64,000 bases of DNA. Origin: Enterovibrio gelatinilyticus (GTDB lineage Bacteria > Pseudomonadota > Gammaproteobacteria > Enterobacterales > Vibrionaceae). The notes under the pieces were generated by a model that worked only from the letters and a program-made list of their open reading frames with translations, was not told the origin of the DNA and ran no database searches. The translations under genes were made by a program, and so were the position numbers. The first letter of the stretch is position 1; every line of letters starts with the position of its first letter. The stretch lies in assembly GCF_028683095.1 (NCBI RefSeq), contig NZ_JAJUBC010000003.1:238803-302802 (forward strand), in the 5' to 3' direction. Below, piece after piece: positions 8,286 through 16,898 of this stretch.

Positions 8286-9188
8286 ATGTTTAAAGACAAT
8301 TGGATCCAGGCACTGGCTGACTTTGAAGCCAAAGGCACGCCCTGTGTGATGGTAACGGTACTCGAAGACAAGGGCTCAGTGCCACGTGGCGCAGGCACGA
8401 AAATGCTGGTGACAGAGAACGAGGTCATTGCCACCATTGGTGGCGGGCATCTTGAACACGTTGCAATGAAAGCCGCACAAGAGATGCTATCGCACGGTGA
8501 TAGCGAGATGAAAATCGAGCGGTTCAACCTAGGCGCAAGACTAGGACAATGTTGCGGTGGCATTGTCACACTAAGTTTCGAACCCATTGGACAACAACGA
8601 CATATACTGGCTCTTTTCGGTGCTGGCCATGTTGCCAAAGCGCTAGTTCATATTCTCGCAACTCTGCCATTCAAGGTGATATGGATTGATGAGCGTGAAG
8701 CGCAATTTCCTGCTCAAATTCCTGACAACGTTGAAATGCTATTGAGTGACGACCCAGTCGGTGAAGTGGCTAACCTACCAACCAACTGTATGTATTTGGT
8801 GTTAACCCATAACCATCAACTGGATTTTGACCTTTGCCGAGCCATTCTAAAACGCGGAGACAGTCGCTATTTCGGTTTAATTGGTTCGCTGTCTAAACGG
8901 AAACGTTTTGATTTTCGCTTGAAAGAACGTGGGTTTAACGATGAAGCGATTAACACCATGATCTGCCCTATCGGTATCGAGGCGGTAAAAGGTAAACACC
9001 CCGCAGAAATTGCAGTTTCCGTCGCGGGCGAATTGATCGCTTGTTATCAAGGTGAGCACATCTCCAGCAAACGAGATCACTTACCACAGAAACTGACTGA
9101 AAAAGTCTCTACCCTGTCTACAAAGCCTAAGCTTGATATAGAGCTAGAGCATAACGATAAGAATAATAACGAAAAAATAAGGGCATAA
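8286..9188 (+). CDS. xdhC: Xanthine dehydrogenase accessory protein XdhC
   Basis: Binds molybdenum cofactor, promotes its sulfuration and inserts it into XdhB. The N-terminal XdhC/CoxI domain shows VLEDKGSVPRGAGTKMLV, TIGGGHLEH and LGARLGQCCGG, the last containing the paired cysteines typical of XdhC. The C-terminal Rossmann-like domain starts at LALFGAGHVAKALV and includes YFGLIGSLSKRKRF. An ATG at 8268 would add six residues. The ATG at 8286 has GGAGA at 8275-8279 with 6 nt spacing and is preferred. The product is 300 residues. The last 45 residues are charged and asparagine-rich and probably disordered. The stop lies 4 bp before guaD. Confidence 0.92.
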   Translation: MFKDNWIQALADFEAKGTPCVMVTVLEDKGSVPRGAGTKMLVTENEVIATIGGGHLEHVAMKAAQEMLSHGDSEMKIERFNLGARLGQCCGGIVTLSFEPIGQQRHILALFGAGHVAKALVHILATLPFKVIWIDEREAQFPAQIPDNVEMLLSDDPVGEVANLPTNCMYLVLTHNHQLDFDLCRAILKRGDSRYFGLIGSLSKRKRFDFRLKERGFNDEAINTMICPIGIEAVKGKHPAEIAVSVAGELIACYQGEHISSKRDHLPQKLTEKVSTLSTKPKLDIELEHNDKNNNEKIRA

Positions 9189-9192
9189 AGGA

Positions 9193-10518
9193 ATGAATGA
9201 CCCAAAAACTCATCCGGCGAAAGCCTTTCGCGCTGCCATACTGCATAGCCTTGCCAACCCAACGGACGTGGGTTTGGAAGACTCTTATCAATACTTTGAA
9301 GACGGTATTTTAGTCGTTGCCGACGGTCATATTGTTAGTGTCGGTTATGCAGAAGATATACTGCCAACACTGGATGCCAGTATTGAAGTTGTCGAATTTA
9401 AAGATAAATTGATCACACCGGGTTTTATCGATACCCACATTCACTATCCTCAGACAGGTATGATTGCTGCCTATGGCGAGCAACTTCTCGATTGGTTAAA
9501 CAACTATACCTTCCCTGAAGAGAAACGTTTTGCGGATACAGACTATGCCCGGGAAGTCGCTATCCAGTTTTTGGATGAACTTGCGCGCAATGGCACCACG
9601 ACGGCACTGGTTTTTGGCACAGTGCATAAAGCCTCAGTCGATGAGTTTTTTCAAGAAGCGGAAAAACGAAACCTTCGCATGATCGCAGGCAAAGTCCTGA
9701 TGGACAGAAATGCCCCAGAAGATCTGACAGACACACCTGAATCAGGCTATGAGGACAGCAAAAGTCTGATCGAAAAATGGCACAATAAGGGCAGATTGCT
9801 TTATGCTGTCACACCACGCTTTGCCCCTACAAGCACCTCAGAGCAACTGCGTTTGGCTGGCAAATTACTCAAAGAATATCCCGATGTATACATGCACACT
9901 CACCTATCTGAAAATCTTCAAGAAATCGAATGGGTAAAGTCTCTGTTTCCTGATAGCAAAAACTATTTGGATGTCTACGATCAACATAACCTGCTTTCCA
10001 GCCGATCGGTATTCGCCCATGGCATTCATCTTTGTGAAGGTGAATGTACTCGACTTCAAGAAACCGATTCAGCTATTGCATTTTGCCCAACCTCAAATCT
10101 ATTTCTCGGTTCTGGCCTGTTTCCACTTGCTGAAATGGAAGCCAAAGGTATCAAAGTGGGGATGGGAACAGACGTTGGTGCAGGTACGAGCTTTTCTCTG
10201 CTGCAAACCATGAGCGAAGCATACAAAGTCTTACAGCTACAGGGCAAAAAACTGCATCCGCTAAAATCGCTCTACCAAGCCACACTTGGAGGAGCAAAGG
10301 CTTTGTCTCTCGATCACATGATCGGCAATTTCGAATCAGGTAAAGAAGCCGACTTTGTCGTACTCGATCTTCATGCCACTCAACTTATGAAGTTTCGAAT
10401 AGAGCACGCGCATTCACTGGAGGATAAACTGTTTGTTCTAATGACACTCGGTGATGACCGAACAGTATGTGACACCTTCTCATATGGACAATCCATTTAT
10501 TCCACTCACCACGTTTAA
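9193..10518 (+). CDS. guaD: Guanine deaminase
   Basis: Zinc amidohydrolase converting guanine to xanthine, the substrate of XdhAB. The product is 441 residues, the usual length. Zinc ligands are visible as His82 and His84 in FIDTHIHYPQTG. The substrate-gating segment EQLLDWLNNYTFPEE follows, then later metal-site segments MHTHLSEN and FAHGIHL, and the conserved Asp in MGTDVGAGTSFS. The start has a ribosome-binding sequence (AAGG at 9188-9191) unusually close to the ATG at 9193. Translation is probably coupled to xdhC, which ends 4 bp upstream. It is the last gene of the operon and is followed by a strong hairpin. Confidence 0.95.
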   Translation: MNDPKTHPAKAFRAAILHSLANPTDVGLEDSYQYFEDGILVVADGHIVSVGYAEDILPTLDASIEVVEFKDKLITPGFIDTHIHYPQTGMIAAYGEQLLDWLNNYTFPEEKRFADTDYAREVAIQFLDELARNGTTTALVFGTVHKASVDEFFQEAEKRNLRMIAGKVLMDRNAPEDLTDTPESGYEDSKSLIEKWHNKGRLLYAVTPRFAPTSTSEQLRLAGKLLKEYPDVYMHTHLSENLQEIEWVKSLFPDSKNYLDVYDQHNLLSSRSVFAHGIHLCEGECTRLQETDSAIAFCPTSNLFLGSGLFPLAEMEAKGIKVGMGTDVGAGTSFSLLQTMSEAYKVLQLQGKKLHPLKSLYQATLGGAKALSLDHMIGNFESGKEADFVVLDLHATQLMKFRIEHAHSLEDKLFVLMTLGDDRTVCDTFSYGQSIYSTHHV

Positions 10519-10547
10519 CAGCGGCGACACATCTACAAACAGTATTA

Positions 10548-10575
10548 TTGCGTTTCTGCAATCGCAGAAACGCAA
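10548..10575 (+). terminator. Hairpin after guaD
   Basis: Perfect 12-bp stem TTGCGTTTCTGC / GCAGAAACGCAA with an AATC loop, 30 bp after the guaD stop. It is followed by a C-rich stretch rather than a T-run, so termination may be inefficient or the hairpin may protect the mRNA end. Confidence 0.5.
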
Positions 10576-11165
10576 GGCTTCCCCCCAAACCGTTAATCAT
10601 CTGGTTTTGTTCTCAGACAAATCAATCTGGTAACCAAGTCACACTTAGCGTATCCCATTTTGAACAATGAATCATAAACCCGACCAGTGCGTTCAAATAA
10701 TGAGCACTTAAATGATCTTAAATTGTTAAAATTGTCATGCAGCAAGATAACACGAAGCGCATGTTTCTAGGCCAACCCCTTCCATATTTGCAGATAGATC
10801 GTCATTCTTTATCAAGCACATTGTTTCATACGCCAAAGCATCGTTACCGTTTCACAGCAAATCGATGCATTTAACAACATTATCGAACAGGTTTGTTAGA
10901 AACCGTCCTTGTTGCCAGCTTGTTGCTGCATGTTTGAAAACTATCGAAATACCCACTCCTTTAATAAGTAATTACGAATAAATTCCCACACTTTGAACAG
11001 GTAAATTAATCTTGAGAATAAAAAATACCGTTCATATAATGCCGCCGAATTTATTGGTCACGCAGTAATTCACAGAACATATGCAATGGGTATGGATACC
11101 TTAAAAGGATTAACAGAACACAAAGACAGGATCGTTTAGTGTTTTTGTATTTATAGGATTTAAAG
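10576..11165. other. Intergenic region without recognisable gene
   Basis: About 590 bp of AT-rich sequence between the xdh operon and the lipoprotein gene. I see no convincing coding frame, RNA or repeat. The promoter of the lipoprotein gene must lie here. Confidence 0.6.
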
Positions 11166-12146
11166 ATGCGAGCAGGAAGTTTAAGCCTTGCAGTAACGCT
11201 AGGATTATCAATGGCTGGGTGTAACAGTGAGACATTCACCATTCCAAGCAATCCAACGCCCCCGACGGGTCCAGTTGCTCCCACCACCTCTGTCAGCATT
11301 TATCAATCGATTGATAATTGTGAATTCAACGCTGCACAAGATGTTAACAATTGCCCATTCAAACATGGCGTTTATGTGCTTAACCTTGATCCTTTGCAGA
11401 TCACGGACTCTGAGCATAAAGCCGTACTTCAACGTGTGACAAATATGATGACATGGGCGAGCAAAGACGTACAAAGTGCTTTCAACACCAAAACTCTGGT
11501 CCTTGGCATCATTCCTTCTCAAGATGACGTAGACCCACCATCGGGTGCTAACCCAACTGATGCTGGCGAATTCGCGGTCGAACTCGCTATGAATGGGAAA
11601 AGTGTTGTCGACGGCGTGGAACTGTTGTTTACGCAAGACGCCGGAATCAACGAAACAGAGGGGCCAACCGCCTATCAGAAAATGATGCAGTTATTTGACT
11701 ATTATATTGATAGCCAAACTGTTGCCGGTGATGAACTCGATATCTCTTATCTCGCCTTTAACATCGCCGTTCCCTATATTGCAGCGCAAGCCAACGCCCA
11801 GCCCATCGTCCTTCCTCATATTTCAAAATATGACCCTTGCCCATATTCTAACGGCCAAGTCGCTGGCTGTAACGATGACCCCGATCCTATTCACGAGGCT
11901 GCAGGTGTCGACATGAACCCTGGTGCAGTGGCTGGAACGGTCTACGAATACATGGTTGAAGGCGCTAAAACATCTCCCCTCGGTGAAATAGAAATCAGCG
12001 ATGGTAGCAGCTTCGTGAATAAAGGTGTGATTGGCACTGATACGCCTACCCTTATTCCAACCCAGACTCTAAAAAGCTGGGAAAACCCAGCATTTATTCC
12101 AATGGTAGATTACTTAAACAAACACTTTTTTGTTTATAAGCAGTGA
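11166..12146 (+). CDS. Lipoprotein of unknown function, 326 residues
   Basis: I do not recognise this family. Residues 1-19 form a short lipoprotein signal ending SMAGC with Cys19. The -3 residue is Met, slightly off the usual Leu, but a periplasmic or outer-membrane lipoprotein is likely. A proline- and threonine-rich linker follows (IPSNPTPPTGPVAPTT). The rest is one acidic globular region with NNCPFKHGVYVLNLDP near 60-80, and a cysteine pair in YDPCPYSNGQVAGCNDDPDP near 220-240 that could form a disulfide or bind calcium through its aspartates. The ATG at 11166 has AGGA at 11156-11159. It stands alone, 100 bp before another lipoprotein gene on the same strand. The sequence gives no clue to enzyme activity. 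Confidence 0.75.
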   Translation: MRAGSLSLAVTLGLSMAGCNSETFTIPSNPTPPTGPVAPTTSVSIYQSIDNCEFNAAQDVNNCPFKHGVYVLNLDPLQITDSEHKAVLQRVTNMMTWASKDVQSAFNTKTLVLGIIPSQDDVDPPSGANPTDAGEFAVELAMNGKSVVDGVELLFTQDAGINETEGPTAYQKMMQLFDYYIDSQTVAGDELDISYLAFNIAVPYIAAQANAQPIVLPHISKYDPCPYSNGQVAGCNDDPDPIHEAAGVDMNPGAVAGTVYEYMVEGAKTSPLGEIEISDGSSFVNKGVIGTDTPTLIPTQTLKSWENPAFIPMVDYLNKHFFVYKQ

Positions 12147-12248
12147 CAAGAAATAACCAACAACACGTAACAATCAGTGGTTATCTCCAGAAAAACCAAG
12201 ATGGTTATTTAATCTTCAACCGCTCGATCATTTTATTAGGAAGTAAAA

Positions 12249-12551
12249 ATGAAGAAACTAATTTGTGCCATTGGCCTATCTTTAGCACTGGCTGGATGTT
12301 CAACACCGTTTGACGAAAGTGCTAAGTTTAATGCTTTTGAACCTAAAAACCACGTCACCACCATCGACAGTGTTGTTTCATACCATGGCGAACCCGATGA
12401 AATCATCAAAAACGGTGACACGACAGTTTATGTGTATGAGTACCGTGAAACCGTCGATATTGTCCCTTTTTTCTTTTCAACCATGGCTTTTAAATCACGT
12501 GCGTTCACTTTCGATAACGAAACCAAAACGCTGATTAAAATAACAGACTAA
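12249..12551 (+). CDS. Small lipoprotein of unknown function
   Basis: A 100-residue protein with a clear lipoprotein signal, MKKLICAIGLSLALAGC, and lipid-anchored Cys17. The mature part contains SVVSYHGEPDEIIKNGDTTV followed by YVYEYRE. That pattern (a helix, then Gly-x-Pro, then beta strands ending in a tyrosine-rich strand) recalls the SmpA/BamE-like fold common in small envelope lipoproteins, but the resemblance is weak. AGGA lies just upstream of the ATG. It shares orientation with the lipoprotein before it and the small exported protein after it. The function is unknown. Confidence 0.72.
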   Translation: MKKLICAIGLSLALAGCSTPFDESAKFNAFEPKNHVTTIDSVVSYHGEPDEIIKNGDTTVYVYEYRETVDIVPFFFSTMAFKSRAFTFDNETKTLIKITD

Positions 12552-12650
12552 CAAATAATAATTATCTAAACATACACATTCACTCTTTATAAATTATTAA
12601 GAGCTGGTTCGGTACGCATCAAATTTTTATTTTCAGGAATGACTATTACA

Positions 12651-12872
12651 ATGAAAAAGTCAATTGTCGCATTGCTGCTCCTTTCTAGTTTCTCATTCGG
12701 TGTATTTGCAAACCCATTTGTTGGTGTCACGGTAGGAACGGGGAAAATTGAAGACTCAGGTTTTGTTGACAACTTCACCTTTAAAGCTGGCCTTGAAGAA
12801 AGCAACGTTAAGTACAAAGGTGAGAAAATCAGCGCACCTGCTGGCTATGTAGGGGTCAACTATACATTCTGA
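12651..12872 (+). CDS. Small exported protein, possible miniature outer-membrane barrel fragment
   Basis: A protein of 73 residues (77 from an ATG at 12639). It has a signal peptide, MKKSIVALLLLSSFSFGVFA, with likely cleavage before NPFVG. The mature 53 residues alternate polar and hydrophobic residues (NPFVGVTVGTGKIEDSG, FTFKAGLEES) and end in aromatic-terminated GYVGVNYTF. This resembles the first and last strands of a small outer-membrane beta-barrel such as OmpX/Ail types. Those proteins are about three times longer, so this may be an internally deleted relative or a short independent protein. AGGA at 12635-12638 is 12 nt from the ATG at 12651 and directly abuts the ATG at 12639, so the start is uncertain. 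Confidence 0.55.
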   Translation: MKKSIVALLLLSSFSFGVFANPFVGVTVGTGKIEDSGFVDNFTFKAGLEESNVKYKGEKISAPAGYVGVNYTF

Positions 12873-12899
12873 CACCTTAAACAATAGGCTAGTGTAAAG

Positions 12900-12931
12900 C
12901 TCATTCAGCGAGAGAAATCTCGCTGAATGAG
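12900..12931. terminator. Strong hairpin between convergent genes
   Basis: Perfect 14-bp stem CTCATTCAGCGAGA / TCTCGCTGAATGAG with a GAAA loop. It lies between the plus-strand small exported protein gene and the minus-strand glucanase gene, which end toward each other. There is no T-run on either side, but the position suits a bidirectional terminator. Confidence 0.55.
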
Positions 12932-12941
12932 TCACCAAATA

Positions 12942-15900
12942 TCAGTTCCCCGAAGAGCCTGATGTGTTAATGCCAAAGCTATTGGCTGGCACCGTCAGTG
13001 AAGTGCCATCGCTAAATTGCACTTGTTGGATGGTATTTTGGAAGTTATATGCCACGTAAGTCATTTGATTGCCATTTTTGAACGCTACCGCAGTGGGTGA
13101 ATCAGCGGTTAACGATCCAGTCCCTGTCATCAAGTGCCCTAACGCCTTCCACGTATGGATCCAATGATATGTATGCGCTTTTGATTCACCTTCTTCGGTG
13201 ACATAGTTCGAGCCTCGTGTTTCATAATCAGCAATCGCTGCGTCTGCATCTGTCATTGCCCATAGGTTCCACCATATATCACGCCACTGTCCGTCAACTA
13301 AACCAGACGGCTTTCCATTACTTGATTCAGCAAGGCCAAGCTCAACATAGTCTTTCATGTAGTCGGCGTGGAGGCCAACGTGGAAAACCAATGGATTAAG
13401 CGGTAGCCCCTGAATGCCAAGGATATGCGCGTAAGCCCCACTGAACCATGTTGAAAACACGCCGCCCGTTCCCCAGATAATAGAAGTAGTGATCTTGTCG
13501 TAACCAGACGGGAAATTATCGAAATCCGCTCCTTTGTTAAGGTAGCCGTCGAGATTGTTCCAGTACTCCCAATATGCTGCACTTGATGAAGCATGCAAAT
13601 ACATGCCTTTCTCAACTAACTCATCGTCACCCGTGATCAGGCCATATAGAACAATCGCGCCATAAGAGTTCGCCGCTTCTGATGTCGATTCGTTGTTGTT
13701 ACCCAGTGCAAAGTTAGCGTGACCTGATGCCCATGAAAATCCATTGGCTGGGTCAAAATTACGAAGATACGGGAACATATCGTCGTCTTTACTCGCGGCA
13801 TAATCGCGGATCAACAATTCTACCATCGGGCCATACTGATCAGCGCCACACCATGCTTTGTCAGTACGGCAAATTTCTGCTGCCGCACGAACGAAGTATC
13901 CATAATGAAAGTGGTGGTCATTCAGTTGTTGATGCGTCCCAAACGATTCTTCTACACCCAGTAACGTTGTCCATGTTTCGTCATAAACGAAATATTTCAC
14001 GGTGTCTAAGCCACCATTGGTGTCAGCGCTGAACCAATCTTCCAGCTCGGCTTTTAGCCAGCTCGTCAGGGTATTCGCTTCAGTGGTCATACCGATGCTT
14101 CGAGCGATCGCAATCACCTCGGCGGCTTTACCATAGCTTTTGCCAGACCAATACGTGTCTGTGTATGGGTTCCAACCATTCGAGCCTTTGTTAACGTACT
14201 CTGTTACCAAATTTTTCAGGGTATTTGTATCAAAATCGCCAACCGTACTCGGAAGATAAGGCAATACGCCAACAAATGGCATGGTGTAAGAAAATCCATT
14301 AGTTTGGCTAAATTTGATCACGCCACGCGCACTGCGCATTTTGTAACTGGTTGTCGCGACGTTGCTGTTTTTCCAGTGCAAAGGATGTAAACCTGCGAGG
14401 GTTTCAATCGCATTGCCTTGATTATCCAAATAGGTGTGCGTGACTGTTACTTGGTTATTGGCGCGGTTAACTTCGTAATCAATTTCTACGTCACGTACAA
14501 CTTGGCGCGCCAACGCGGCAAACTCATTGCTAACAGCATTACTTGGCACAGCAGTGCCTGGTAGCAATGCAATGGTCGCTTCTTTTGCGCTATTTATAAC
14601 GGCAATTCTATTGCTCGTTTTTTCAGTGAAAGTGGTTTCACCCTCGCCCACAATAAGAAAGTTCGTGCGATTGCCTGCTACGTTAGTCCACACGCCAAGC
14701 ATGTTGTTTGAATCTGAAAATGTGCCTTTTTCACCGCCATTTGATTTCAGCGTTTTCAACACAATGTCACCTTGATACGCTTTCACATAAACGTAAGGTG
14801 AGCCATGCACAAAAGTGGCTTCCATGATTGGCGTTGTTCCGTTTCGCCATTCGACCGTCATTGCGCCATCACTGTGATCTTTTAGATAGCCTTCCATATC
14901 GGTGAACTGCGAGTTGGCGATAGTAATACCATCAAAAACTTCATCAAATGGCGCTGGCACCGTGTATTCAAACTTATCAACCGCACCTCTTAACCCACTG
15001 GGGATGCCGAGCATTCTGAAGCCACGTTCTGAAATGCGTGCGCTAACAGGATCGGGGGTGATATACGCAGCACTGTCGGGATCACCAATGCGCATTTCAC
15101 CAAGAAAGGATACCGACCCCCACCATTTGTGTGTGGGTACGGGTTGATTTGAGAGTTCTGGCACTAGCTGAGGAAATATCTTAGTTGGCGTACCAATGTT
15201 CGAGCAAGATTCTACACCGGGTTTAACCACCCCAGCATTAAACACCCAAAAGCCATGATCTTCAGCACAGCCGTATCCATCAGGGTTAAAGGTGTCTGAA
15301 ATGCTGCCAGCGCCATAAGAGGTTATCTTATAGTCTCCTTCGTAGCCGCTTCCATTACCTTCAGCCTGCTCAAGGTACACATCTGCCACTAACACAGTGC
15401 CGTTGCCCGAAAACTGTAATCCGATCCACGTCAAATCGTTGAATGCAGGAAACGGTATTTGCATCTCGATCCAGCCATTGCTCAGCGCTGTGCCAGTATT
15501 AATCGCGTAAGGCTTTTTATCTTCGGTGCTATTCACGCCCTGAATGGACACTTCAACTTGAGTGGCAAAAGTACTCTTCACTTTAAAACGAAGTTGGTTA
15601 TACGCCGACGCATCGATAGCATCTGCTGGATTGCGATTGCCCCACGCAAGTTCAGCATAAGGAACGCCATATCCCGTGCCGCTTGTTACCTGAATGACGC
15701 GCTCATAGGTGGTGTCTGAAGGGGTTGTATTGATAGATGATTTTGAACCCCAAGATACAGCAGATTCAGCAAAATCGAATGAATCAGCATTCTCTGAATG
15801 GAAAACGTAACCATTAGTATCTTCAGGGGTTTCGCCACCATCGGTGCCATCACCGCCGTCTGTGCCATCGCCACTGTCTGTGCCATCACCGCCGTCAGTG

Positions 15901-16577
15901 CCATCACCGCCGTCTGTGCCATCACCTCCATCTGTGCCATCACCACTGTCTGTGCCATCGCCACTGTCTGTGCCATCACCGCCGTCTGTGCCATCACCGC
16001 CGTCTGTGCCATCACCTCCATCTGTGCCATCGCCACTGTCTGTGCCATCGCCACCGTCTGTGCCATCACCACTGTCTGTGCCATCGCCACTGTCTGTGCC
16101 ATCGCCACTGTCTGTGCCATCGCCGCCGTCTGTGCCATCGCCACTGTCTGTGCCATCGCCGCCGTCTGTGCCATCGCCACTGTCTGTGCCATCGCCGCCG
16201 TCTGAGCCAACTCCGCCTTCAGAGCCATCGTCTGACACACTTTTTTTGGTCAATAGAATTTCAACGTCGCCTTGCAAACCACTAACACTGATGTTTCGTC
16301 TAACATTCAAGTAGTCATCGTGGGAAATCGAAAGCGTATGATTACCACTGGGAAGAAAGAACAACGCATTGCCCGACGTATCAGTTTCTTTGGTCTTATC
16401 CCCCACACTCACGGTGGCATTTAACACTCCCTGATTTGTGTCTTTGTTCATCAGTGTGACGTTAAGTTCGTGAGTGACCACGTTACCAGCACTTGCTTCA
16501 TCACCGCCTCCTCCTCCGCCACAGGCGGACAATATTGAGACAAAACATAAAAGAGTAAGTGACTTAATGGTATTCAA
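12942..16577 (-). CDS. GH81 endo-beta-1,3-glucanase, modular lipoprotein
   Basis: A 1211-residue surface or periplasmic enzyme predicted to cut beta-1,3-glucans such as laminarin. The domains are in this order. A lipoprotein signal ends LSAC (Cys19) and is followed by a GGGGGG run. A carboxypeptidase-regulatory/PEGA-like beta-sandwich spans about 35-112. An acidic linker of 20 GDGTD(S/G) repeats spans about 125-250. A beta-sandwich resembling a carbohydrate-binding module spans about 255-400 (YAELAWGNRNPAD, IEMQIPFPAFND). The GH81 catalytic region spans about 430-1140. GH81 hallmarks are PTHKWWGSVSF near 480, LNDHHFHYGYFVRAAA near 887 with the proposed catalytic Asp, and NNNESTSEAANSYG near 962 with the proposed catalytic Glu. 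It appears to be a single-gene unit. A 20-bp LacI-type palindrome lies 55 bp upstream, suggesting sugar-responsive repression. Confidence 0.88.
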   Translation of the reverse strand: MNTIKSLTLLCFVSILSACGGGGGGDEASAGNVVTHELNVTLMNKDTNQGVLNATVSVGDKTKETDTSGNALFFLPSGNHTLSISHDDYLNVRRNISVSGLQGDVEILLTKKSVSDDGSEGGVGSDGGDGTDSGDGTDGGDGTDSGDGTDGGDGTDSGDGTDSGDGTDSGDGTDGGDGTDSGDGTDGGDGTDGGDGTDGGDGTDSGDGTDSGDGTDGGDGTDGGDGTDGGDGTDSGDGTDGGDGTDGGETPEDTNGYVFHSENADSFDFAESAVSWGSKSSINTTPSDTTYERVIQVTSGTGYGVPYAELAWGNRNPADAIDASAYNQLRFKVKSTFATQVEVSIQGVNSTEDKKPYAINTGTALSNGWIEMQIPFPAFNDLTWIGLQFSGNGTVLVADVYLEQAEGNGSGYEGDYKITSYGAGSISDTFNPDGYGCAEDHGFWVFNAGVVKPGVESCSNIGTPTKIFPQLVPELSNQPVPTHKWWGSVSFLGEMRIGDPDSAAYITPDPVSARISERGFRMLGIPSGLRGAVDKFEYTVPAPFDEVFDGITIANSQFTDMEGYLKDHSDGAMTVEWRNGTTPIMEATFVHGSPYVYVKAYQGDIVLKTLKSNGGEKGTFSDSNNMLGVWTNVAGNRTNFLIVGEGETTFTEKTSNRIAVINSAKEATIALLPGTAVPSNAVSNEFAALARQVVRDVEIDYEVNRANNQVTVTHTYLDNQGNAIETLAGLHPLHWKNSNVATTSYKMRSARGVIKFSQTNGFSYTMPFVGVLPYLPSTVGDFDTNTLKNLVTEYVNKGSNGWNPYTDTYWSGKSYGKAAEVIAIARSIGMTTEANTLTSWLKAELEDWFSADTNGGLDTVKYFVYDETWTTLLGVEESFGTHQQLNDHHFHYGYFVRAAAEICRTDKAWCGADQYGPMVELLIRDYAASKDDDMFPYLRNFDPANGFSWASGHANFALGNNNESTSEAANSYGAIVLYGLITGDDELVEKGMYLHASSSAAYWEYWNNLDGYLNKGADFDNFPSGYDKITTSIIWGTGGVFSTWFSGAYAHILGIQGLPLNPLVFHVGLHADYMKDYVELGLAESSNGKPSGLVDGQWRDIWWNLWAMTDADAAIADYETRGSNYVTEEGESKAHTYHWIHTWKALGHLMTGTGSLTADSPTAVAFKNGNQMTYVAYNFQNTIQQVQFSDGTSLTVPANSFGINTSGSSGN
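15838..16200 (-). repeat. Tandem 18-bp repeats (about 20 copies) in the glucanase gene
   Basis: About 20 consecutive 18-bp units encode GDGTDS or GDGTDG on the minus strand. The units vary only at a few silent or Ser/Gly positions. The encoded linker is highly acidic and aspartate-rich, so it may bind calcium. Near-identical copies make copy-number variation by slippage or recombination likely. Confidence 0.92.
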
Positions 16578-16631
16578 GGGGATACGTCCTATTTACACAA
16601 CTATTCGGAATTTCTCATTCGGCCCTCTTTG

Positions 16632-16651
16632 AAAAGAAAGCGCTTTCTTTT
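16632..16651. promoter_or_regulatory. LacI-family-type operator upstream of the GH81 gene
   Basis: Perfect 20-bp palindrome AAAAGAAAGCGCTTTCTTTT with the central CG typical of LacI-family operators, 55 bp upstream of the glucanase start. No LacI-family gene is in the window, so the regulator would be encoded elsewhere. Confidence 0.5.
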
Positions 16652-16856
16652 TCGAGTATAAGTCCCCTTGGAAGAAAAAATTTATGGATGCTCACACTTA
16701 ATGAAACCTCTGAAATTATTACTCTTTATTTCCAACAAATAAGACATTAATCGTGTGCCACGATAAAGATCGTGTTGAAGATAATGGGAGCCGTTTGCTT
16801 GGGAATGACTCTATAGTTCCAATGAATGAACAACGATATTAGGTAAAATCGGATAC

Positions 16857-16882
16857 AAAAAAAGCGCCTTTAAAGGCGCTTT
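16857..16882 (-). terminator. Intrinsic terminator of the DEAD-box helicase gene
   Basis: Palindromic stem AAAGCGCCTTT / AAAGGCGCTTT at 16861-16882, followed on the minus strand by a run of seven T. It lies 17 bp past the helicase stop. Confidence 0.85.
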
Positions 16883-16898
16883 CTCAATCAGTTGAAGA

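Noticed and set aside
15838..16200. Repeat array considered as CRISPR
   Set aside because: The units are only 18 bp, contiguous without spacers and in frame inside a coding gene.
15844..16314. Long open frames of PSPPSV or CAIATV repeats antisense to the glucanase gene
   Set aside because: They are forced by the 18-bp repeat being open in several frames; the minus-strand frame continues into real domains on both sides.
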